64,000 nt of DNA from DATMBF01 sp035559595. Its GTDB lineage: Bacteria; Bacteroidota; Ignavibacteria; UBA10030. Of the stretch, positions 1 to 7,768 are shown in pieces (within the stretch, counting starts at the first letter, position 1; every line of letters starts with the position of its first letter). The notes beneath the pieces are model-generated. The model was given only the letters and a program-made list of their open reading frames with translations, ran no database searches and was not told the origin of the DNA. The stretch spans positions 29,225-93,224 of the forward strand of contig DATMBF010000034.1 of NCBI GenBank assembly GCA_035559595.1, written 5' to 3'. The position numbers and the translations under genes were made by a program.

Positions 1-499
1 TCGATTGCGAGGTCCAAGTAAGCCCTCCATCGGTCGTCTTGGCGATCGTTCCAAAGCTTCCAACTGCCATTCCAGTAGATGCGTCCAGGAAATGAAGACC
101 GTAGAAGTCTCTTTGGACATTCCCGACGTAGTGTTGCACTGTCCAGTTCGTCCCGGCATCCGTTGAACGGAGAATCGTTCCCGCGTATCCCGCTGCAACA
201 ATGTTCGTCCCGCTGAGATACTGCGCCGCTTCGAGAACATTCCCTTGTGGGAGCGGATTCTGCCATGCCCAGGTGTCAGCGGCAATTGATTGATTTACGG
301 AACCCTGAACCGACTTCAAGAATCCGGTTTGAAGCTCGTTTGACCCGAAATTAAATTCGACTCGGTCAGGCCGGGAATCTCGAAGAATGGCATGATTTTG
401 AGGGATTACTGCTTGGGGCAGGAGAAACGAAAGAAGGGATGCCAGAAGGTATACGCGCCTCTTCCGGCAGCACACGGTGGAATCAAGAGTCATGATCAT
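1..499 (-). CDS. secreted YCF48/BNR-repeat protein, N-terminal part only
   Basis: The gene runs off the left edge of the window; I translated about 166 residues by hand. After a basic start comes a hydrophobic stretch (RVYLLASLLSFLLPQAV) that reads as a signal peptide, so the protein is exported. Further in are two copies of a YCF48/BNR-like blade motif, GTILRSTDAGTNWT and GTIAKTTDGGLTWT, about 40 residues apart, as in beta-propellers of the YCF48/sialidase type. Proteins of this kind in T9SS organisms usually end in a sorting domain, but that end lies outside the window. Two ATGs (499 and 493) are possible; an AGGGAG sits 3 and 9 bases upstream of them. The exact function is unknown. Confidence 0.75.
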   Translation of the reverse strand, partial: MIMTLDSTVCCRKRRVYLLASLLSFLLPQAVIPQNHAILRDSRPDRVEFNFGSNELQTGFLKSVQGSVNQSIAADTWAWQNPLPQGNVLEAAQYLSGTNIVAAGYAGTILRSTDAGTNWTVQHYVGNVQRDFYGLHFLDASTGMAVGSFGTIAKTTDGGLTWTSQS

Positions 500-882
500 T
501 TGCTCCCTGTTACTCTGTAAGGAATTGGCAGAGCGCCTCCCGAGGCAATCTGTCTAGGCCGGTTATGCTAATACTCCCGTTTCGGCAATGAAGCTGTAGC
601 GGGTGAGATAAATATGGCGTCTCAGCCGATAAGTTACCCCAATCCATGATGAAAGTCAAGGAATAAGCCAGAACTCTGGGTTTCCGTGAAGTCGGCAACC
701 AGATTCTTGCTTCATTCCGAAGCTTTGCCTACTTTCATACAGTTCAGTGCTCCAAAAGTTTGTGAGCGAGCGCTCATAGCGATTTTTTTGATGTGGTTGG
801 GATCCCGACGGCCACTTCTCAGTAACCGAGCACGCCTCACGATTTCGGGGTTACAGAAACCCTGACACGAAACGCCTCCCAC
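500..882. other. divergent intergenic region
   Basis: This 383-base stretch separates the leftward YCF48 gene from the rightward kinase-like gene. Apart from the promoter at 631-659 the only clear signal is an interrupted palindrome TGAGCG-AG-CGCTCA at 763-776, followed by a T run. It could be a regulator site; a two-base loop makes it a poor RNA hairpin. A 62-codon reading frame at 510-698 has no recognisable content and is probably not a gene. Confidence 0.4.
631..659 (-). promoter_or_regulatory. putative promoter TTGACT-N17-TAACTT of the YCF48 gene
   Basis: On the minus strand TTGACT (654-659) is followed after exactly 17 bases by TAACTT (631-636). It would give a leader of about 125 bases before the ATG at 499. 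The -35 box matches the sigma-70 consensus at five of six bases and the -10 box is weak. The same -35 and spacing recur before two other secreted-protein genes in this window (51.9 and 54.1 kb). Confidence 0.45.
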
Positions 883-1464
883 ATGCAGGATACTTCATCT
901 CCTTTCTTCCAAAAGGCAAAAAATTTCCTTTCCCGCTACCCTGCCCTAGTCGCAGGTCTCGTTATTTACCTCTATTTTCTTATCACAACCCTCGATTTCT
1001 ACGACCACCTCAAAGAAGCGAACCTCGGCATTTTTGATTATATCAAACAATTCGATACCCTTCTATGGATGTGGCTGCTGGCCTGGGTCATGATCAAGAT
1101 TCTGAACTACCGAACCCAGGTTCAGGAGCAGGCAAAGGCAAAGTTCGAGCAGGAGCAGCAACTCAAATCCAAGCAGGTGCAGCTTGCTGCAATACAGGAA
1201 GTCGTCAAGAAGCTCCAGCATGATCTGAACAACCCGATTACCATTCTCCTGGCCTACCTGCGACGCGCGGAGCGATCGGCGAAGGATTCGCCGGAGACGC
1301 TGAAGAACCTCCAGGAGGCGACATCTGCCGCACAGCGAATTTTCAATGCCCTTGCCGAGTTCTCGAAATCACGGATCTACGAGCCCGAGCAAACCATTGA
1401 CGAAACCCGCACGACGTATGAAAACACACGAAGAATGGATGAAGCAGGCTCTCCGCGAGGCTGA
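883..1464 (+). CDS. membrane protein with histidine-kinase DHp-like domain, no ATPase domain
   Basis: The 193-residue product has two hydrophobic segments (about 21-37 and 59-75), a charged Gln/Lys-rich coiled linker (76-103), and a helix pair resembling the dimerisation/phosphoacceptor domain of sensor kinases. His113 lies in an H-box-like context (KLQHDLNNPITILLAYLRR). A normal kinase would continue into a HATPase_c domain with N, G1 and G2 boxes; here the frame stops soon after and overlaps the start of tadA by 47 bases. It may be a phosphotransfer-only or decoy partner, or the remnant of a kinase. No Shine-Dalgarno site is evident at the ATG. The DHp assignment rests on the short H-box motif and is moderately sure. 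Confidence 0.6.
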   Translation: MQDTSSPFFQKAKNFLSRYPALVAGLVIYLYFLITTLDFYDHLKEANLGIFDYIKQFDTLLWMWLLAWVMIKILNYRTQVQEQAKAKFEQEQQLKSKQVQLAAIQEVVKKLQHDLNNPITILLAYLRRAERSAKDSPETLKNLQEATSAAQRIFNALAEFSKSRIYEPEQTIDETRTTYENTRRMDEAGSPRG

Positions 1465-1894
1465 GCGGGCATTTGAAGAAGATGAGGTTCCTGTCGGCGC
1501 AGTAGTCGTCTATGATGGGAGAATCATTGGACGCGGACATAACCAGATCGAGCGACTGCAGGACCCTACCGCCCATGCCGAAATGATTGCGCTGACCGCA
1601 GCCGCAGGAGCGCTTAAATCCCGCCGGCTTGAGAAATGCACGCTCTATGTCACGCTTGAGCCTTGTCCCATGTGCGCGGGAGCGATTGTGCTTTCGAGAA
1701 TTCCCACACTCGTCTTCGGGTCGTACGACCCCAAAGCGGGCGCTTGCGGTACATTACTGAATATTGTCGAGGATAAGCGCCTGAACCACAACGTCCATGT
1801 TATTCCCGGCGTATGCGATCGCGAGAGTGAAGAGCTGCTCAAGGGATTCTTCGGACGCGTAAGAAGTCTCGGTGCAAACAAACCAAGGGCCTAA
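1418..1894 (+). CDS. tadA: tRNA adenosine(34) deaminase TadA
   Basis: This zinc enzyme converts adenosine to inosine at the wobble position of tRNA-Arg. The 158-residue product shows the deaminase signature: HAE (DPTAHAEMIAL) with the zinc-ligand His and the proton-shuttle Glu, and PCPMCAGAI with the two zinc cysteines. I chose the ATG at 1418 because the N-terminus EEWMKQALREAERAF then lines up with the family start; the longer frame back to 1346 adds a low-complexity tail inside the upstream gene. It overlaps the preceding kinase-like gene by 47 bases, so the two are probably co-transcribed. Confidence 0.93.
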   Translation: MKTHEEWMKQALREAERAFEEDEVPVGAVVVYDGRIIGRGHNQIERLQDPTAHAEMIALTAAAGALKSRRLEKCTLYVTLEPCPMCAGAIVLSRIPTLVFGSYDPKAGACGTLLNIVEDKRLNHNVHVIPGVCDRESEELLKGFFGRVRSLGANKPRA

Positions 1895-1907
1895 CAGTTT
1901 CGACTGT
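1894..1907 (+). terminator. UUCG-capped hairpin after tadA
   Basis: ACAGT-TTCG-ACTGT forms a five-pair stem closed by a UUCG tetraloop, starting on the last base of the tadA stop codon. There is no U tract after it, so it is either a weak terminator or an mRNA 3'-end stabiliser. Confidence 0.35.
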
Positions 1908-1967
1908 CACAAGAGTCGCTAACAAACCGTTGCAAAAACGGCCTAATTCTCTCGAGTCATTTTTTTC

Positions 1968-1996
1968 TTGCATCTCGAAAAAGCGTTCTGCATACT
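1968..1996 (+). promoter_or_regulatory. weak candidate promoter of the TonB receptor gene
   Basis: TTGCAT (1968-1973), 17 bases, CATACT (1991-1996). Both boxes are imperfect; the spacing and the position, about 90 bases before the start codon, are the main support. Confidence 0.3.
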
Positions 1997-2095
1997 CTAC
2001 CGCAGCTTTTTCCGTATGAGCATCCTTCCTACAATTCGAACTTTACCATCTCTGAATTTCTTTTCCCTTACTTACAACTCTCAAAGGAGGTCATG

Positions 2096-5000
2096 ATGAA
2101 TATCGTTCTCAGAGTTCTGAGAGCAACTGGCGCTTTGGTACTGCTGCCGTTACTGGCTCTCAGCCAGGGCGTGACGACCGGAAGTTTGACCGGATTGGTC
2201 ACGGACGAGAAAGGGGAGGCTCTTCCCGGCGCAAATGTGATTGCCGTACACGAACCAAGTGGAACGCAGTACGGTACTGCCGTCCGAACAGGAGGGCTTT
2301 TCGACATCCCAAACATGCGTGTTGGCGGACCGTATACCATTACGGTGAGTTTCGTTGGATACCGTCAACAAAAGAAGGGCGATATCTATCTAAGTTTGGG
2401 ACAGACGGTGAGGGTTGACTTCCAGCTCGCTGAAGAGACTATCGCCGTCGGTGAAGTGACGATTACAGCACAACAAGACGAAGTGTTGAATAGCGGCCGA
2501 ACCGGAGCGGCGACGTACGTTCGTCCGGAGCAAGTTATTCAGCTTCCTACAATCAAGCGTAGTACGCGCGACCTGACGAGACTCGACCCTCGGAGCGACG
2601 GCAACTTTAGTTTCGGCGGAAGAAACTGGTTGTACAATAATATTTCTTTGGACGGCTCGTACTTTAACAACCCGTTTGGTTTGGACGACCCGGCCCCGGG
2701 TGGACAGACGAATGCTGAGCCTGTGCCCTACGAAGCCATTGAGCAGGTTCAGGTCTCGCTTGTTCCATTTGATGTACGCCAGGGTGGATTCACAGGAGCC
2801 AACATCAATTCGGTGACGAAGAGTGGAACGAATGTCTTTCACGGATCTCTCTACAGCTTCGTCCGCAATGAGAATTTACTCGGAAACGAAGTAAAGGGGA
2901 AACCGGTTATTGCACGACCGGACCTGTCGTTCAATCAATCCGGCTTCACCGTCAGCGGACCAATCATTCCGAATACTCTTTTCTTCTTCCTCAACGCCGA
3001 GCTGGAACGGCGGGACGATCCGGGAACGAACTTCATTGCAAACCGAAGCGGCGGATCCCCCGCTTTTGGCGTGTCCAGAGTCCGGGCGTCAACAATGGAC
3101 TCAATCAGGAACCGGATGAAAACGGTTTATGGGTATGAGACAGGGCCTTACGAAGGGTACATCCACGAAACGAACAACGATAAGATTCTCGCAAAACTCG
3201 ACTGGAACATCAACGAGAATAACGCGCTGTCATTCCGTTTCAACCTCCTGGATGCCAGCCGGGATTTGCCGCCACATCCTTTCGTTCTCAGCGTCAACAG
3301 CACCGGACGCGGGCCAAATGAAAACAGTCTCCCATTCCAGAACTCCGGCTATCGCATCAACAATAAATTGAAATCCTACGCTCTCGAAGTTAACAGCAGA
3401 TCGGAAACATTTGCTAACAGGTTTTTCGTGAGCTACAATCGGTTCCGCGATTTCCGGGAACCATTCAGCCAACCCTTTCCCACTGTTGAAATTGGCGAGA
3501 ATGGTGTAACCTATACTACCGTCGGTCACGAACCGTTCTCGATTCATAACATCCTCGACCAGGATGTCTGGCAGATTACAAATAACTTCAGTTACTTCTC
3601 GGGGAAGCACGTCATCACGGTCGGCGCAAATTACGAAAGCTTTTCGTTCTTCAATTCCTTCAACATCTTTCGTCACGGAATCTTCTTCTTACCATATTTT
3701 GTCGATTTTCAGGGAGATGGAATTCCGGAGGGAAGTACTTTCCCGACGCTTGCGGAATTCTTTGCCGCTACAGACCCAAACCGACCTGGTGGACCGATTA
3801 AATTAAGAGAAATGGTTGGAAAGGGGCCGTTCAAAGGAGAGGATATCAGCGTCGGTCAGCTGGCGTTTTATGTACAGGATGAATATCTCATTTCTGAGAA
3901 TCTTAATCTGACATTCGGACTACGTGTTGATATGCCAATGTACTTCACCGAACCTGTGGATAATCCGTTTTCTCGCGCGCTTCAACTTAGAGACGAAAAC
4001 GGAAATCCGGAGCGACTTGATCAAAGCAAACTCCCCGATGTGAAACTTCTCTTCTCACCGCGAGTCGGCTTTAACTGGGATGTCGAAGGCGACCGCTCAA
4101 CACAAGTGCGCGGAGGAACAGGAATTTTCACAGGTCGAATTCCTTTTGTGTGGTACGGGAACAATATCTCCAATCCAGGTCCAAACCCGAACCTTTATCC
4201 ACAGGTCACCCCCCCACCCGCAGCGCACAAAACAAGTGATGATGCCGTCCTGCAGCAATCGTTCGACGTGAATGTGATGGACCCTGAATTCAAGTGGCCG
4301 CAGGTGTGGACGACGAACATCGCTGTGGACCACAAGCTCCCCTGGGATTTGCTGGGAACTCTGGAAATTATCTACGGTAAGGATATCAACGCCGTGTTCG
4401 TGAGGAACGCCAATCTCGGGGCGCCGGTGAGGAAGCTCCCGGACGGAAGACCATTCTACGGTGGTAGTCGAATGAACACCTTCGTTCCTGTGGGCACCGA
4501 TACCATTCCGTTCTTTGGTGGCGTTTATGTTATCGATAACACCGATGAAGGATACAACTTTACTGTGACGGCGCAGTTACGGAAGAACTTTGACTTCGGA
4601 CTGAACACCATGATTGCCTACAGTTATCTCGAAGCAAAGAACGTCATGAAATCAACGGAGATTGCGAGCGTTCTTTGGGCCGAGAATCCAACGCAAGGAG
4701 ATCCTAACAAACCGGAGCTCGGCTTCTCGGAGTTTGGAAACCGGCACCGTATCGTTGGGAACGCCACCTATCGGCATAAATGGTCGGAGAGTCTCGCAAC
4801 GAGTTTCGGGGTCTTTATTGAAATCGCGGAAGGCAACAGGTTCCTCGGCGCCGGCGGAAACCGCTACTCATTTGTCTATGCGGGCGACGTAAACGGTGAT
4901 GGAAACGGGGGGAATGACCTGATTTACATTCCCAAGAATCAAAACGAGATTCTCTTTGATCCCTATACCGATGCGTCCGGGAACACGGTCACTGCTGCTC

Positions 5001-5392
5001 AGCAATGGGCTGCATTCAATGCATTTATCGAGCAGGATGATTACCTCAAAGAGAATCGGGGAAAAATTGCAGAGCGGTTTGGAGCAGTAAATCCCTGGTT
5101 TACCAATATCGATTTGCGAATTCTTCAAGATTTCGCGTTCGATTTCGGAGGGAGACCACACACGTTCCAACTCTCTATCGACATTCTGAACTTTGCCAAC
5201 CTCTTGAATTCCGATTGGGGCGTCCGACAAGCTGCGAGCTCTGCGGCAACAGCGCCCCTCCAGCTGGTCCGCTATGATGCTCAAGGTGCACCCGTTTTCA
5301 ACTTCAAGGGAACAGCAACAAAGACCTATGTTGACGACTTGAGCATTCTCTCTCGCTGGCAGTTGCAGTTGGGATTGAAATACTCGTTCTGA
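2096..5392 (+). CDS. TonB-dependent outer-membrane receptor, Oar-like
   Basis: A protein of about 1,098 residues for energised uptake (or large-molecule passage) across the outer membrane. A signal peptide (ALVLLPLLALSQG) is followed by a carboxypeptidase-regulatory-like beta-sandwich (about 27-115: GLVTDEKGEALPGANVIAV and GGLFDIPNMRVGGPYTITV), a plug region with FGGRNWLYNNISLDG, and a long beta-barrel ending in a terminal aromatic (LGLKYSF). This architecture is typical of Oar/SusC-like receptors; no SusD partner is adjacent, so the substrate cannot be named. A strong AAAGGAGG at 2083-2090 gives better spacing to the second of two adjacent ATGs (2096) than to the first (2093). It is monocistronic, closed by the terminator at 5408-5444. 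Confidence 0.9.
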   Translation: MNIVLRVLRATGALVLLPLLALSQGVTTGSLTGLVTDEKGEALPGANVIAVHEPSGTQYGTAVRTGGLFDIPNMRVGGPYTITVSFVGYRQQKKGDIYLSLGQTVRVDFQLAEETIAVGEVTITAQQDEVLNSGRTGAATYVRPEQVIQLPTIKRSTRDLTRLDPRSDGNFSFGGRNWLYNNISLDGSYFNNPFGLDDPAPGGQTNAEPVPYEAIEQVQVSLVPFDVRQGGFTGANINSVTKSGTNVFHGSLYSFVRNENLLGNEVKGKPVIARPDLSFNQSGFTVSGPIIPNTLFFFLNAELERRDDPGTNFIANRSGGSPAFGVSRVRASTMDSIRNRMKTVYGYETGPYEGYIHETNNDKILAKLDWNINENNALSFRFNLLDASRDLPPHPFVLSVNSTGRGPNENSLPFQNSGYRINNKLKSYALEVNSRSETFANRFFVSYNRFRDFREPFSQPFPTVEIGENGVTYTTVGHEPFSIHNILDQDVWQITNNFSYFSGKHVITVGANYESFSFFNSFNIFRHGIFFLPYFVDFQGDGIPEGSTFPTLAEFFAATDPNRPGGPIKLREMVGKGPFKGEDISVGQLAFYVQDEYLISENLNLTFGLRVDMPMYFTEPVDNPFSRALQLRDENGNPERLDQSKLPDVKLLFSPRVGFNWDVEGDRSTQVRGGTGIFTGRIPFVWYGNNISNPGPNPNLYPQVTPPPAAHKTSDDAVLQQSFDVNVMDPEFKWPQVWTTNIAVDHKLPWDLLGTLEIIYGKDINAVFVRNANLGAPVRKLPDGRPFYGGSRMNTFVPVGTDTIPFFGGVYVIDNTDEGYNFTVTAQLRKNFDFGLNTMIAYSYLEAKNVMKSTEIASVLWAENPTQGDPNKPELGFSEFGNRHRIVGNATYRHKWSESLATSFGVFIEIAEGNRFLGAGGNRYSFVYAGDVNGDGNGGNDLIYIPKNQNEILFDPYTDASGNTVTAAQQWAAFNAFIEQDDYLKENRGKIAERFGAVNPWFTNIDLRILQDFAFDFGGRPHTFQLSIDILNFANLLNSDWGVRQAASSAATAPLQLVRYDAQGAPVFNFKGTATKTYVDDLSILSRWQLQLGLKYSF

Positions 5393-5407
5393 GCGTCCCG
5401 ATTCGCC

Positions 5408-5444
5408 AAAAAAGCCGGGGCCTTTCGAGGTCGCCGGCTTTTTT
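5408..5444. terminator. bidirectional rho-independent terminator
   Basis: AAAAAAGCCGG (5408-5418) pairs with CCGGCTTTTTT (5434-5444), an 11-pair stem with a T tract on both strands. It lies between the converging TonB receptor gene (stop 5392) and prfA (stop 5534) and can end transcription from both. Confidence 0.9.
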
Positions 5445-5533
5445 ATTGCCTCATCCTCGGCGTCTCTTTGCTCTCTTTGCGGCTCCGCATTTCTTGTTCT
5501 TCAACGCAGAGCCGCGGAGGACGCCGAGGAAAA

Positions 5534-6604
5534 TTACTCTGTCGCCTGCCGAAGTTTCTCCGTTCGGTCGGCGATGCGGAGAGCATCGATGAGCTGATCG
5601 AGATTACCATCGATAACCTCGGAGAGATTGTAGAGCGTCAATCCGATCCGGTGATCGGTAACGCGGTTTTGCGGGAAGTTGTAGGTGCGAATCTTGTCCG
5701 AGCGGTCTCCTGTTTTGATCATTGACTTCCGCTGTGCAGCCACCGAGGCCTGCTGCTCGTTCAACTTCATTTCGTAGAGCTTGGCCCTAAGCATCTTCAT
5801 CGCCCGCTCGCGATTTTGAAACTGCGACCTCTCTTGCTGACAAGCCACAACGATGCCGCTTGGCTTGTGCGTAATTCTCACGGCGGTCTCGACTTTGTTC
5901 ACATTCTGTCCCCCCTTCCCACCCGAACGATACGTCGTAAACTCTAAGTCTGCCGGATTGATCTCCACCTCCACATCTTCCACCTCTGGCAAGACCACAA
6001 CCGATGCGGCCGATGTATGAACTCTCCCCTGCGCCTCTGTTTCGGGGACCCGCTGAACGCGATGAACACCGCTTTCAAACTTCATGAGACCATACGCCCC
6101 CTCGCCGGACACCGTAAAGCTAATCTCTTTAAATCCGCCTCGCCCCGTTTCATTCCAATCCAGCAGTTCAACCTTCCACCCTTTTCGCTCGGCGTAACGG
6201 CTATACATTCGATGCAAATCAGCCGCGAAAAGAGCGGCCTCTTCCCCACCCGTGCCAGCTCGGATCTCCATAATGAAGTTCTTATCATCGTTTGGATCGC
6301 GGGGAACGAGCAGAAATTTGAGTTCTTCTTCGATCTGCGCGAGCTGCTCTTTCGAACTCTCAAACTCCTCCTGGGCAAGCGCCTTCATGTCGGGGTCATT
6401 CGATGTCTCCAGCACCTCTTTACTCCCCTCAACATTGGCTTTAATTCGTTTGTATCGCTCATAAGCCTTAACGATCGGTTCGAGCGTGCGCAGTTCTTTC
6501 CCTAACTCCCGAAACCTCTTCTGGTCCGCAATGACCGAAGGTTCGGAAAGGAGCCGGTTGACCTCCTCAAACCGTTCAACAATATTTTGAAGTTTATCGA
6601 ACAT
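5534..6604 (-). CDS. prfA: peptide chain release factor 1 (RF1)
   Basis: RF1 recognises UAA/UAG stop codons and triggers hydrolysis of the finished peptide on the ribosome. The 356-residue product has the GGQ catalytic loop (YRSGGKGGQNVNKVETAV) and the stop-reading tripeptide PET, matching the RF1-type PxT motif in RVPETEAQGRVHTSA rather than the SPF of RF2. Length is normal for the family. It is the last gene of a long minus-strand run, 46 bases after the DUF1385 gene; prfA next to a DUF1385 gene is a common bacterial arrangement. The usual following gene prmC is not present here. Confidence 0.96.
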   Translation of the reverse strand: MFDKLQNIVERFEEVNRLLSEPSVIADQKRFRELGKELRTLEPIVKAYERYKRIKANVEGSKEVLETSNDPDMKALAQEEFESSKEQLAQIEEELKFLLVPRDPNDDKNFIMEIRAGTGGEEAALFAADLHRMYSRYAERKGWKVELLDWNETGRGGFKEISFTVSGEGAYGLMKFESGVHRVQRVPETEAQGRVHTSAASVVVLPEVEDVEVEINPADLEFTTYRSGGKGGQNVNKVETAVRITHKPSGIVVACQQERSQFQNRERAMKMLRAKLYEMKLNEQQASVAAQRKSMIKTGDRSDKIRTYNFPQNRVTDHRIGLTLYNLSEVIDGNLDQLIDALRIADRTEKLRQATE

Positions 6605-6650
6605 GAGTTTTCAGCAAGAGAAAATGAAGAAACGAAAGAGAAGCGAAGAG

Positions 6651-7724
6651 CTATCGGACACCGACCGCTTCGGATGCCTCCGAGGCTTCGATGAGCTGTC
6701 CTTTGTCGAGGAGAGGCACAAGCGGGTATTTGGCGGGATCTTCCTGGCCAAGCGCGCAGCGAAGGGCAACGAGGGCTACCTCAAGCTGGGAGTCGTCCGG
6801 CTCTTTGGTGGTAATCTGTTGAAGCCAGAGGCCGGGAGCGACTAGGATGCGCCCCCACCAGGTAGTACTATGACGGGCGGAGAACTTGATGATTTCATAA
6901 GAGATCCCGCCGACAATTGGTATGAAAGGAAGATGCGTGAGAAGCCGTATGGGAAGTGTCAACTCTCCCAACCATTTGATGAGAAAGAGATCGAGGACGC
7001 TAAACGAAAGGATCGCCACAAACATGACGATAAGAAGAAAGCTCGTACCGCATCGAGGGTGAAAGCGGGTGTGTTTCTGCGCAACTGATGGAATCAGCTC
7101 GCCGTTCAGTTCAAAGGTGAAGACCGCTTTATGCTCTGCCCCGTGATACTGGAAAAGCCTCTTGATGTCGTTCATCAACGAGATGGCGGCGAGGTAGGCC
7201 AGAAGGATTGCGATGCGGATAACCCCGGCAGTGAGGTTGAACTCGAATGCTTGCTGCTCGAATCGGAAGACAAAGGTCGTTATCACCAAGGGCGTAACAA
7301 AGAAGATACCGATTGCCAACGTAAGAGCAAAAATCAGTGTGGCGATGAGGGTAATACTTGACGGCTTCTTGGGGGCCTTGTTTTGTCCGTTTTTTTCAGA
7401 CCGCTCTTTTTCCTCGAGATCCATCATGCCCACTTCGGCCGACCAGTTGAGTGTCTTGATCCCCAGATACATCATATCGACCAACCCAACTGCGCCACGA
7501 ATGACCGGGATGTTCAGGAGTTTGAACTTTTCGACGAGCGAGGTAAAGGGTTCCGCTTTGACGGTGATACGCCCATCCGCGCGCCGAACCGCGGTGGCAA
7601 CGGAGCCGGGAGCGCGCATCATGACACCCTCAAGTACCGCCTGGCCGCCGATTTGCATCGGCTTATTGGGGTCATACTTTGGATTCGTCGGAACCCAACT
7701 GGATTGTGGATTGTCTGATTTCAT
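6651..7724 (-). CDS. DUF1385 (YqhQ-like) membrane protein
   Basis: This 357-residue protein carries the family signature GGQAVLEGVMMR near residue 27, then several membrane segments (about 135-160, 170-200, 245-290) and a conserved FQYHGAEHKAVFTFE and HPRCGTSFLL centre, whose His/Cys residues suggest a metal site. The molecular function of the family is not established. It lies between the T9SS-sorted protease gene (44 bases upstream) and prfA (46 bases downstream) and is probably in their transcript. Confidence 0.85.
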   Translation of the reverse strand: MKSDNPQSSWVPTNPKYDPNKPMQIGGQAVLEGVMMRAPGSVATAVRRADGRITVKAEPFTSLVEKFKLLNIPVIRGAVGLVDMMYLGIKTLNWSAEVGMMDLEEKERSEKNGQNKAPKKPSSITLIATLIFALTLAIGIFFVTPLVITTFVFRFEQQAFEFNLTAGVIRIAILLAYLAAISLMNDIKRLFQYHGAEHKAVFTFELNGELIPSVAQKHTRFHPRCGTSFLLIVMFVAILSFSVLDLFLIKWLGELTLPIRLLTHLPFIPIVGGISYEIIKFSARHSTTWWGRILVAPGLWLQQITTKEPDDSQLEVALVALRCALGQEDPAKYPLVPLLDKGQLIEASEASEAVGVR

Positions 7725-7768
7725 CGAGATTCAATATACGAAAGATGCGTAGGAGGTGCAATGAAGGG

